Below, piece by piece: positions 47,885-58,277 of a stretch of DNA of 64,000 nucleotides. Source of the stretch: Calvatia gigantea (taxonomy: Eukaryota; Basidiomycota; Agaricomycetes; Agaricales; Lycoperdaceae); NCBI GenBank assembly GCA_025093985.1, contig JACAAK010000009.1, positions 1,984,001-2,048,000 of the forward strand, written 5' to 3'. A model generated the notes under the pieces. It saw only the letters and a program-made list of their open reading frames with translations. It did no database searches and was not told the DNA's origin. Positions within the stretch are counted from its first letter, which is position 1, and each line of letters begins with the position of its first letter. Position numbers and translations under genes: made by a program.

Positions 47885-48398
47885 TGTTACGTGCACACTT
47901 ACCTTGTAGGTTGTCTTCCCTAAAGGGCGTCTATACAGACTTACTCCCAATAGAGTTAACGCGGAGATCTATATATAGAGGGGATCCACTCAGGGACTTG
48001 TCTCTATATATAGTTGGTCAAGAAGTAAGGCGAGTCACTTGTTAGACGAGGCCTTAGTTCAGGCAAGAGGATTGTGGAAGATAAGAGGCTGGTAGCCAGT
48101 TCAAACTGTCTACTACAGGGAGTATCTAACTAGCTACTTATACTAGATAAGTCGGAAGAAAGATAATGGACAAAGGATATGTGGATGTGTTGAACATCCA
48201 CCATATAGGGAGAGAAGTATACTAGACGGGAAAGGTAAACACCATATCGGGTAGGGAGGGGAATGATGGCGAATCAGAGTACCAAAAAGGAGAAGAGAGA
48301 AGGGTAACTAAAGTACATACAAGGTTGAGTTAAATAAAGATCGGACCAGAAAGGAAAGAGTCCGTAAAAGGATAATGCTAGAATAAGAAGTCATAACA
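47885..48398 (-). repeat. Gypsy 3' LTR (514 bp)
   Basis: Identical by eye to 56876-57389. Contains two palindromic CTATATATAG boxes near 47970 and 48005. A weak purine tract (GGAGATAA in sense) lies just before it. Confidence 0.95.
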
Positions 48399-48426
48399 TT
48401 ATCTCCTACTAGAGGAAAAGTCTCTT

Positions 48427-50508
48427 TTACTTAGCCGAAACTACGGACATGTCGTCTGGATATCTATCTTCGTCCATGTCTCCGTGTCCGTCATAGAGCT
48501 CCGTAAGATGGATTAGGTTTTCTCGCCTTTTCTGCTCTTTTCTAGCGGCTGTTTTCTTCTCGTTTAGATAGACGTCGCAGTCCATAGGTCTATGTTGGGG
48601 GTTAAGTTGTCCGCAGTGTTTACAAACGTACTTTGGGCACATGTAAGTATAATGGCCCGCCGCTGCTTTCTTGCAACCTTTGCATTTTTGGTAGATGCAA
48701 TCTGAAGCGTAGTGCCCGATGTAAGCTTTCTTCAATATTTTGCATCTTCGGCAGATACGCTTTCCGGGTTGGTTGTCGTCATAGGGAGGGGAGTGTTGGG
48801 AGGCTGCGGCTTCGGGAGCGACTCGAGGGCGAGGGTTAGGTAGGTGTTTGGCGCGAGATGCTGTTGCAGCGAAGGATTTTGGGTTAGAATTTCGAGTTGA
48901 CGAAGGACTCGTTGATGATTTTCCTCGAGCAGGCGAGACTGATCGACTGGTCACGGGATGGGAAGTGGAAGTGGCGACGCTGGCATGGGAGAGCGGGACC
49001 GAAGGAATCGCGGATGATAAGACGCAGGGAGATCTTCGGGAAGCCATTCCGCTAGGTCGGCGAGTTTGGTGGTTGAAATCGAAGAGAGCCTGTGGGAGTC
49101 CACTAGAGGCTGCTGAGTCGATAAATAATTGGACGAGATTGGTTGCGTCGGAATAACTCCGACGAAGATTGTCGACCCCAATAAAAGCGTTCCTGATAGC
49201 GCGCCAGTGTGCTTGCTGAGCGTCGTTAAATAAATACTCTCGTCCGATCCGATTGAAATCAGCGGACGAGCTCGCCAATCGGCCGATGGCTTCCGTAGTA
49301 AGCTGATAAGGTCCAGGCCAATTCGACTTTGTTCCAGATTCACTGTTTGGAATGGGGAGAGAGGAGTTGGAGGCGACGATCCGTGGTTGGATATAGTCGA
49401 CGAGGGACTCGGCGAGGAGCTCCTCGTGGGTGTTTCCAAGCGAGGTCGTTTTGGTCGGACTGGGTGGAGTGGAATAGGCGAAGACGTCCTGGACCGCTTC
49501 GGCAGATAGTCCATGGGCGTATAGCTGAACCCTGTGGACCTTTTCGTAGAGGTCCTTCGCCCTCTGAACGTTTCGGAGTAGTTGCTCCTGAGAGGTGGTG
49601 GTGGGGGCGAATCCAGTGTGTATGGAGTGTGGTTTATCCCCATCCAAGTTCCGAACTTGGGAGGCATGGTCCGAGGTGGACTCATTGATTCGGGTCGACT
49701 TGGAAGGAATGGATCCGAGGGGAGGGACTGGGTTACCAGGGGTGGTAAATGCACGGAGGGGGGAGGGACGAAGAGGGTGTGAGAGGTTGGCTGAAGGAGG
49801 ATTGCCTCCAGCTGTTGGTCGAGGCATTGGAGGTCGTACGCCTCGAGAGGGCTTTGGTTTTGCGGGGAGGGTGATCTCGGAATCGGTGAGATCTGGCCCG
49901 ACATCGGGCAGGGCGACTGTGGGTATGACTCCTGCAAGTAGGTATGACTGGCTTTGTTCCAGTCCATCGAGTCCGAGAGCTCCTTGTCGAAGGGGAGATC
50001 CTCCCAATTCCTCACTGGGGAGTTGTGAAGGGGGGTCCATACATCGTCCACGTAGGGTTGGACTTCCGGAGGTGAGTCCAGAGTTAGGGAGTCCATTGGA
50101 GGAGGACTCCACTCCTTCGGGGATGCTCCCCATTCCTCCAGGATATCCTGGGCCCACGTAGGACTATTGCGAAAAGATGGGCTCATGCCCGCTGAATCTA
50201 GGGGGAGGTGGGGACTCCCAGGAAGGGGGGATTCGGGTGTACTCTCCTCGACCGTGGAACACCTCCAAGTGGTTGTTGGTGTGCTCGTCGGCCATGGTTT
50301 GGAGCTTGGCGAGGGTGAAGACTCCTGGGGGAATGAAGAGGGAGGGGAGATCGAGCTGGTGTCTTGGGACATTATTAACGGGATCGAGAAAGTGATTGGT
50401 TTCAGGAGGGTTTGTGGTGGATAGTTCGGGGGAAGGGGTTCGCTTGGTGAGGATGGTTGTCTTTCCTTTAGCGACTTTGCGGGCTTTAGCCTTGGTATTT
50501 CTGGGCAT
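48427..50508 (-). CDS. Gypsy extra ORF: zinc-knuckle protein of unknown function
   Basis: Lies between integrase and the 3' LTR, where env sits in some Gypsy elements, but no signal peptide or membrane segment is visible. The N-terminus is basic (MPRNTKAKARKVAKGKTT). The frame has one TAG at 50164-50166 and is then open for 576 codons. A helical region starts SQEQLLRNVQRAKDLYEKV, and a second begins near TEAIGRLASSSADFNRIG. Close to the C-terminus are three knuckles (about 48755-48573): CX2CX9HX4C, then CKGCKKAAAGHYTYMC and CKHCGQLNPQHRPMDC, both CX2CX6HX4C. A basic/acidic tail ends SVVSAK. A second long frame overlaps it (50372-48951) and encodes Trp-rich acidic sequence such as WAQDILEEWGASPKEW, so the real N-terminal half may be read in that frame. 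I recognise no family; nucleic-acid binding is inferred from the knuckles. Confidence 0.75.
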
Positions 50509-50679
50509 TCGAATTTTAGTAGTCCGCTGTAGTGAAAATTGTGGGGATCTGGTTTTACTGGTTGGTAAATTGAGACGACTTTATTTGGTCTGAAGTGTGG
50601 ATTGTTTGGGATTTTAGAGGCAGGAATGTTTGGAGAGGAGATTAGAATCCTATGGTTGGAATGACCAGAGGAATGAGGA

Positions 50680-53600
50680 TTATCGTTGGAACGGCTTGAC
50701 TTTTATACGTCCTGGGATCTGAAATTCCCATTTTCTGTCGAAGGGCTTTAATCGATGTTGCTTCCTGTATTCGTTTAGCATTTCCAAGGCATGGGGAGCT
50801 AGTTCTTCCTCTGTTTCCCAAGAGTTCTCTTCATGATTAAAGTTTTTCCACTTGACGTAGTATTGAGGTGATCCGTTTTTGATCCGATGATTAAGGATTC
50901 CTTCAATTTCGTATTCCTCGCTTCCTTCGATTAGTTCGGGAGAGGGTAATTCCGAATTTGGTCCATGGATGTCGTTCTCCAAATAAGGAGTAAGGAGGGT
51001 TGCATGGAACACGTTGTGGATCTTCCAGTTTTTGGGTAGATCTAGTCGATAGTTCAAAGGAGAAATGACTTGTGTAATTGGATATGGCCCAAGTCGTTTT
51101 GGTGATATCTTTTTCAACTTGAACGGAAGGTGTAGGTTCCGTGTTTCTAGCCATACTTGTTGTCCTAGCGTAAAAGGAGAGAAGTGAGAGGTGATTCTCC
51201 GTTCCATTTGTTCGGCAGCTAGTTTATGCGCCGCGATGGCTTCTCTTCTTGCTTGATCGAGTGCTTCGATCCGTTCCTCGGTGGATTCTATTTTGGTTTC
51301 CTCCATAATAGTAGGTATACCATGAGGCTTGCTTCCGTACATTAACTCGAATGGGGTTTGCTTTCTGTCGGAGTGGGTTCTTGAATTGTGTGCGAACTCG
51401 AGGGTAGGAATGTTGTCGACCCAGGTGGTAGGGTTTTGAGTGCAGTATATTGATAAGTAGGCTGTAATTTCTTGATTAAATCGTTCCGTCGTTCCGTCAG
51501 ACTGTGGGTGGAAGGCAGATGAAAACGATTGTTTCATGTTAAGTTTCTTGAAAAGTGTCTTCATCGACTTTGCCATGAATCTAGGGTCTCTGTCGGAGAT
51601 GATTTTGTCCGGAAGACCGAATCTAGCGTAGACCTTTTCTAAGAATAGGTCAGCGATATCCTTGGCTGTGGCGCTTTTTGAAGTTGGGCATAGAATTACC
51701 CCCTTCGTAAGTCCGTGATCCACCACAGACAAGATAGCATCGAATCCACGTGATTTTGGCAGATCTGTTAATAAATCCATTGATAATTGTGAGAATGGTC
51801 TTGTGGATTTAGCTGGTTCGATGGGTTGTAATGGGGGATGAGTTGGATGTCTATTGATTTTGAATTGTTGGCATTGTGCGCATCCTTTCACGTAGTTTTT
51901 GACGAAGGTAGCAAGACCGGGCCAGTAGACTTCTTGTCTGGCTTAACGGTAAGTTTCCTGTTTGCCTGGGTGTCCAGCTGATACGTGATCATGGTATCGT
52001 TGGATAATTCTTCGTTTGAGAGGAAGATCATTCGGAATAACTACTTTCCCTTCAAACGTCAACAGATGTCCGTTTTCCGTCGGGAATAGGTTATATTTAG
52101 AGTCGATTGTTTTAGGGTTCTTCGACTGTAATTGTTTGAAGGCTTCAATTGATTTATCGTCGTATTGAGTGGAAGAAGTGATCTCCTTCTGGAGTGAAGG
52201 GTCGATTAGGTTGATGAATAGTTCGTTCGGAAGAACTGTTATTTGGCTGAGGAAAAGGTCTTCCTTTAGGACAGTGACATTTTCATTGTCGTCATCGTCT
52301 GTTTCGTGATCAGGTCTTCTTGATAATGCGTCGGCAGCTGGGATTTTAGTGCCAGCGACATGTTCAATTTTGAAGTTAAATCGTGACAGGAATTGAAGCC
52401 AACGGGCTTGTCTTCGAGAAATATTCTGAGGTTTCCTCCAGAACATCAGGTTTTGGTGGTCCGTTCGGATTAGTGTTTCGTGTGGGGACCCTTCCAAGTA
52501 GTGTCTCCATTCTTCTAGTGCTCGAATTATTGCTAGTAGTTCTCTGTCGTGAACTTCATAGTTTCTTTCTGCAGGTGAGAAAGATTTCGAGAGGTAGGCG
52601 ATAGGATGGCTATTGCCATTTGTGTCCTTTTGGGTGAGGATGGCTCCCGATGCATATTTTGAGGCGTCGGTCTCGATGCTGAAGGGTTTTGTTTGATCTG
52701 GCATCTGTAATACTGGTCGTTTGGTAAATTCCAGTTTTAATTTGGTGAAGGCGTCCTGTGCAGTAGGATTCTATTCGAATTTCTTTATTTTTGATAAGAG
52801 GGTGTTTAGTGGTCGAGAGATGTCGGAATAGTGGTGTATGAATTTCCGATAGAAGTTGCAAAATCCCATAAATTTGCGAACGTCTCGAGTGGTTTTAGGA
52901 ACAGGCCAATCGCTGATTCCTTTAAGTTTGATATCGTCCATTTCGATATGACCAGGTGTAATGATCATTCCAAGATATTCGAGTCGGGTTTTGTCGAATT
53001 CGCATTTCTCCAGTTTCAGGAAGAGGTCGTTATCCTCCAGAATTTGTAAGGCTTCTAGGGTTAATGCGTCCAGTTCTTCTTGGGTTTCGGCGAAGAGTAG
53101 GATATCATCCATGTAAATGATGATTTTCCCTCTGCGGAGCATTTTCTCGAATATGGTGTCCATCATTTTCTGAAATGTGGCGGGGGAATTGCACATTCCA
53201 AAGAACATTACGTTAGGTTCGTAAAGTCCTAGTGGTGTTTTGAAGGCTGCTTTCCATTGGTCTCCTTCGCGAATGCAGACATTGTTATATCCTAATCTGA
53301 CGTCCATTTTAGTGAATAGTTTTGCGCCTTTAAGTTTGTCCATGATCGTGGTGATCATAGGGATAGGATAGGCATTCTTGACTGTATGCGAATTGAGGTA
53401 TCGGTAATCTTGGCATGGTCGTAATTTGCCATCTTTCTTTCCAACGAAAAAGAAGGATGAGGCCATAGGCGATTCTGATTCTCGAATATATCCTTTCTTT
53501 AGATTGTCGTCCAGAAAGGTTTGTAATTCTTCGGTTTCCTTGGGGGATAACGGATAGGTTTTCCCCAATTGTGGTTCGAATGAGGGTTTTAGATCGATTT

Positions 53601-54513
53601 TATGGTTATATGGTCGATCTGGTGGGAATCGTTCTGCTTTCTTTGGGTCAAACAAGTGTTTAAACTTGTGAAACTTCTTTGGAAGTTTATTGGTGTTGAC
53701 TTTAGCATATTTATTGTTTAAGTGCGTGGATGTGGCGATTTTCGCATTAATTTCGAGTTCGAGAGGAGTTTGGTTGAATCCCAACTCGTCTTCGAGGGAG
53801 AAGTAGTCCATATCGACGTTTTCGAGGTATAGTTGTAGTTCTTCGATGGATAAGTCATCATTTTCTTCCATTATGGTGGCTTCGAATAGTTTCAGGGCAA
53901 TTTGATCCAGGTTTTGTTGGTCTTTCTGATCCATTTGTGCAATGGTATCGAGAACTATTTCATTAATAGTCATTGGGCCATTTGTGGATTTTGCAATAAG
54001 CGGTAGTATTTGGTTTTGATTCCTCCACTTGAAGGTTTTCTTTGACCAATTTATATCCGGGTTGTATGCTTCCAACCAGGGGTAACCTAATATAAGGTCT
54101 TTTGATCCTAAGCCAGTGATGTAGGCTTTGATGTCGCATTCTCTTCCGTCTATGACGGCATTTAGATTGATGAATTCATTGATGGATCCTTGTTGATTGG
54201 GTGATCCGTCAACATTAGAAACTTTGATCGGCTGGCCAACTACATTTCGTTTGAATTGGTGTGTTTGTGCGAAATTTTCGGAGATGAAGTTTCCTTGAGC
54301 TCCCGAGTCGATTAAGGCGGTGAGGGGTATAGTTTTGGGAAGTGATTTCTGTTTTAGTCGTATTGGAAGGTAGATCGATGCTTTGTTTTCAGAGGTGGGA
54401 AGTCGAATCTGGTTTATAGTAGTTGTGACTCCTGAAGTTGGGTTTTGTTCTTCAGGAGTAGCGTTTAAAAATCCGATAGGGGTTTTATCGCTTGTTCCGT
54501 GATATACGAGTTT
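50680..54513 (-). CDS. pol: Gypsy Pol: protease, reverse transcriptase, RNase H, integrase, chromodomain
   Basis: One frame with two in-frame stops. Aspartic protease (LIDSGAQGNFI, about 54300); reverse transcriptase (LGFNQTPLELE linker, FGMCNSPATFQ, catalytic IYMDDILLF at about 53100); RNase H (IETDASKYASGAIL, about 52670); integrase with the HHCC zinc site (CAQCQQF) and DDE core (SMDLLTDLPKS, HPQSDGTTERFNQE); and a C-terminal chromodomain (EGILNHRIKNGSPQYYVKWK, about 50910) that defines a chromovirus. TAG at 52771-52773 stands where relatives have Trp (KKFE-stop-NPTAQDAF), and TAA at 51943-51945 precedes ARQEVYWPG in the integrase zinc domain. The frame is -1 relative to gag, overlapping it by about 47 bases. 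Confidence 0.93.
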
Positions 54514-56505
54514 CTAAACGAAGCTTGCTCTTCGTGAGGTAATTCCTCGATCATTGCTTGGATTTCGAGAGCAGAGATTTTCTTTGGGGGATACGAAGGT
54601 TTGGTTGGAGGCCTTGAGGGTTGTATAGGCCTAGGGGGATAATTTCGCGGTGGAGGTTGAGAAGGTCCGCGATTGAATTGCCTTCGTGGCTGGTTCATGA
54701 ATTTCTTCTTAGATTGGTAACTCTTTGAAAGATTTTTGTCCGGGTTGGGACAGTCTTTGATAAAGTGTTTGTCCGATCCACATCCGATGCATAAATGGCT
54801 TCTGTATCGGTTGTATTGCGTAGGTGTGAAGATCGCATTTAATTGGATTTGTGAGTCTGGAGATGATTCTGGTTCTTCGGTGTAGTATTCTTGCGAGTAA
54901 GAAGTGTCGTCTTCTTCCGAAGAATCGCTGCTATCATAGTCAAGATTATCGACGTCCATTGCCTAAGGGTCTCGAGTTGATTGTCTTTGGGGTGGTAATG
55001 GTTTTGCGTAATTCCATCCATTCCTTCGTTGAGGAATGAATCTACTTCTTTCTTTCTTGCTTTCTCCGAACATGGCTGAGGCTCGTTTTTCGACGTTGTC
55101 TCGTCGAATGGCTTCAGCGTACCATTCTGCGATGGTTCTCGGTTCTCCTGCTTCTCGGACATAAATTGCTTTCGCAAGTTTCCGATTAAGTCCTTTCTTG
55201 TATTGATCGATAAGTTCTTTATCCCGTATAATGCCAGCTTCAGTGGCTAGGCATTGGAATTGAGTGTTGAATTCCGCTGCTTTTCGTGGTCCTTGATGTA
55301 ACTCCTTCCATTGATCAAGGGCGTTCATTTCTTCGTCAGCAGGGATGAAGTATTCTCTGATCCTTTCTTCGAAGTTTCTCCATGTGTCATTTCTCCAGCC
55401 ATTTGTTGCCGGAGTTCCGTCCTCTTCGTGGGTTCTTTCGAACCAATATTGAGCTGCGAAGTTTCCGGATGCTCCTCCGGGTGGTATCATAGAGAGTACT
55501 AATCGGATTCGAACATTTTCGTCAGGGTATGCGGTTGGGTTTAATCCGATGTAGTTCTTTACTGAAACCCACCAGACGTTGAAGTCTTTTGGGTCTCCTC
55601 TGAATAATTCGGGAAGTCGACCGATTTCCCATTGATAATTCGGGTTGGCCACAATCATGGGAATTGGTACATATTGATGCCCAGGGGCATTGGGTGCTGC
55701 TGGAGGTGGAGCGGGTTGTACTGCAGCCATTGGTAATGGGAGTAGGGGTGGTAGGGGTTGTGGAGATCTTTGTAAAAGGGTGTTGAAGATTTCTCCAGGT
55801 AGAGGATAGACGAGGGTATCTGGTGAATAGATTACTGGTTCTTCGTCTTTATTGAAATAATTTGAGCTGGGTCCAGGAATAGTATCAAAAGTATTTCCGT
55901 CGTGTGGTGATAATTGGTTGTCGGAGTTATATGATACTTGGGTTTCTGGATTAAAGAAGGTTCCTGAGGGGATTCGTGGCCCTGGGTTTCTGAGGATATG
56001 TCCTTCTCTCGGGGTGAAGACAAATGGGGGTGAGGGGAATTGAGCAGGTGGTCTGGGAGGGGAATTGGGTGGTGTATCGTCTAGTTCGGGTTCTGGTAAG
56101 AAACCGTATTGATTTGTTTGTGGGGTCTTGGGTGGCGTCTGATTTGATCCGAGTTCTTCGAGGTGAGAATGTTCAGAGAGGGGAGATGGGGTAGGAGTAT
56201 CTTCGAGGTCGGATAGACTAGATTCGGTGAGGGCTGGGGGTAGGTTGGGTGTGTCTGTTACTGCTTCTTGAAAAGTTACTTGTCTTGCTTGAGATCGAGT
56301 AACCGGGGGTGCATATGTTCTTGCGGGGTGTGTTCTTTGTGGTTCTTGATGAGGGGGTTGGTCTCTTGACCTAGCTGGTGTCTGTAGCGGAGCTGGGGTG
56401 TCTCCGGTTGTTGGTGTATAGTATTTTCTTTGTCTTTCGGGTGGAGGTTGATCCTTCCCTTTTCCTTTGTCTCGGGGAGGCGTTTTGAACTGCTTCTTCC
56501 AGGTG
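54465..56505 (-). CDS. gag: Gypsy Gag (capsid and nucleocapsid)
   Basis: The open frame starts after a stop near 56510 with no early ATG, so the start is unclear; the first strong ATG is at 55730 (MAAVQPAPPP). The N-terminal ~250 residues are Pro/Thr-rich and disordered. The capsid-like core includes YQWEIGRLPELFRGDPKDFN and EFNTQFQCLATEAGI, typical of retrotransposon Gag. After an in-frame TAG (54963-54965) the frame continues with an acidic stretch and the zinc knuckle CIGCGSDKHFIKDC (CX2CX4HX4C). The gag stop TAA (54465-54467) follows a T5 run at the pol overlap. Confidence 0.85.
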
Positions 56506-56875
56506 AATCACGCACAACTGCAGTACGTGACTCTCCTTAGTATTAGGGTGCTAATAACTTGTTGATTGCAACAATATGCAATACCAAGAGATAGCTATCG
56601 TCCGTTGATTGCAGCAATCTGCAATGCCGTCCGATATCTGTAAAGTAAAATAAAAATCACGATAGGTTTGAATCGAGCCCACAATAGGGCTATGAACAAC
56701 CGGGCCTCAATAGGCAGTGCCACAATAGGCTAGTCCCAATAGACTAATGAGTCGAAGCCCCAATAGGCTTATGAGAACAACCTAGCCCACAATCAGGCAC
56801 AACGTTCTAGGTAACCGTAGAGGTATCCCTAGTTACGTAGCAGTAACTAGTACTGTAGATTGGAGTTTGAACTAA
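56506..56875 (-). other. Gypsy 5' leader with short repeats
   Basis: Non-coding stretch between 5' LTR and gag. The motif CAATAGGCT or close variants recurs at least five times in 56685-56775, and the pair CAGCAATCTGCAATGCC / CAACAATATGCAATACC occurs near 56565-56625. Confidence 0.6.
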
Positions 56876-57389
56876 TGTTACGTGCACACTTACCTTGTAG
56901 GTTGTCTTCCCTAAAGGGCGTCTATACAGACTTACTCCCAATAGAGTTAACGCGGAGATCTATATATAGAGGGGATCCACTCAGGGACTTGTCTCTATAT
57001 ATAGTTGGTCAAGAAGTAAGGCGAGTCACTTGTTAGACGAGGCCTTAGTTCAGGCAAGAGGATTGTGGAAGATAAGAGGCTGGTAGCCAGTTCAAACTGT
57101 CTACTACAGGGAGTATCTAACTAGCTACTTATACTAGATAAGTCGGAAGAAAGATAATGGACAAAGGATATGTGGATGTGTTGAACATCCACCATATAGG
57201 GAGAGAAGTATACTAGACGGGAAAGGTAAACACCATATCGGGTAGGGAGGGGAATGATGGCGAATCAGAGTACCAAAAAGGAGAAGAGAGAAGGGTAACT
57301 AAAGTACATACAAGGTTGAGTTAAATAAAGATCGGACCAGAAAGGAAAGAGTCCGTAAAAGGATAATGCTAGAATAAGAAGTCATAACA
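56876..57389 (-). repeat. Gypsy 5' LTR (514 bp)
   Basis: Identical by eye to the 3' LTR at 47885-48398, implying a recent insertion. Confidence 0.95.
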
Positions 57390-57672
57390 TATTGTCCTGT
57401 TGGAAAAGGACTTGCCACTTCTTCTTCCTGTATTTCTTGAGACTTTGGTAAAGTTTGTCATCCAAAATGCAAACATAAAGGTCACCATCCATGGTACCTT
57501 CAATGTGGTGTATATGGCCAGGCCCCTGCCATAGCATGCACCCCCATATCATGCAAGAACCTCCTCCAAACTTGACAGTTCCATTCACCAGCCTGTCACT
57601 AAGCCCCTCTCCTGCTGTTTTCCATACCCAATGCCTTCCATCTGACCCCATCCAATTGATTTTAGTCTCATC
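57390..57672 (-). mobile_element. Tc1/mariner transposase, middle part
   Basis: Minus-strand coding from the first catalytic Asp (STDETKINW, about 57665) through GGGSCMIWGCM to the second Asp (FQQDN). The Gypsy insertion falls just after it; removing the Gypsy and one TATTG copy joins FQQDN to NPKHTSKKAK in frame. The 5' end is displaced by the Copia insertion at 57673 and should lie beyond the window. Confidence 0.9.
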
Positions 57673-58016
57673 TGTTGAATCTCGATCCGTACCACTACGT
57701 TGGTTCAGTCTATTTATAGCTGAAACGGGTTCTTGAGTACTTCACTCTTGAAGAGAGATAACGAACAATGTACTAGACCGCACTCTAGGTTGCAGGTCAT
57801 GGTCTATTAAATAGAACAATGTACGCAGTATGCTCTGTATATGCTACTGGCAGATAAGACCTCACCTGTATTAGGTAGAACGGCGCACAGACCAGAGACA
57901 TTAGATATATAAGACCTATGTAGTATGCGTACACTCCTTAGACAATTTAGTCTTTCTATTGCCCATCATTCCTCTCAGATATCCTCTAGCAACAGTCTAT
58001 AACCAACATCTCAACA
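57673..58016 (+). repeat. Copia 5' LTR (344 bp)
   Basis: Starts TGTTGA and ends with its inverse TCAACA. A TATA box (TATATAAG) lies at 57906. The partner LTR is outside the window, so the right end is inferred from the termini. Confidence 0.8.
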
Positions 58017-58277
58017 AACCCAGTGAGTGCGACTCCCCTCCGCCACTAGCGCAAGCTACCGTGGTGTACTCGTCTTAACAGGTTATGGGCCCCGACCGCC
58101 GCTCACTCAGACCGCGTTTAACAACGCTGGTAGAGTGTAGGAGGCTACGGTCGTACGCAACCTGGGAGACAGTGGTCCTTTGGTCCATTTGATCTCTGTG
58201 TCTGCCCCATGTTGCGACGTGTGCATCACGCACTGCAGTCCTACATGATGCTAACGCGTGTTTACCCTATCTTAGAT

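Larger units (their letters stand above)
47885..57389 (-). mobile_element. Ty3/Gypsy LTR retrotransposon (chromovirus) with an extra zinc-knuckle ORF
   Basis: A complete 9,505-bp element on the minus strand with 514-bp LTRs that begin TGTTA and end TAACA. It is flanked by the 5-bp duplication TATTG (47880-47884 and 57390-57394). Order in sense direction: LTR, leader, gag, protease-RT-RNase H-integrase-chromodomain, extra ORF, LTR. It sits inside the transposase gene of a Tc1 element. No classical TGG-type tRNA primer site follows the 5' LTR, so the priming mode is unclear. Confidence 0.95.

Noticed and set aside
48427..50372. Extra Gypsy ORF as an envelope gene
   Set aside because: Position fits, but there is no signal peptide, membrane segment or fusion-like region; the zinc knuckles point to nucleic-acid binding.
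56660..56680. GGTTTGAATCGAGCC as the T-arm of a tRNA gene
   Set aside because: No matching acceptor, D or anticodon stems surround it; it lies in the Gypsy leader.
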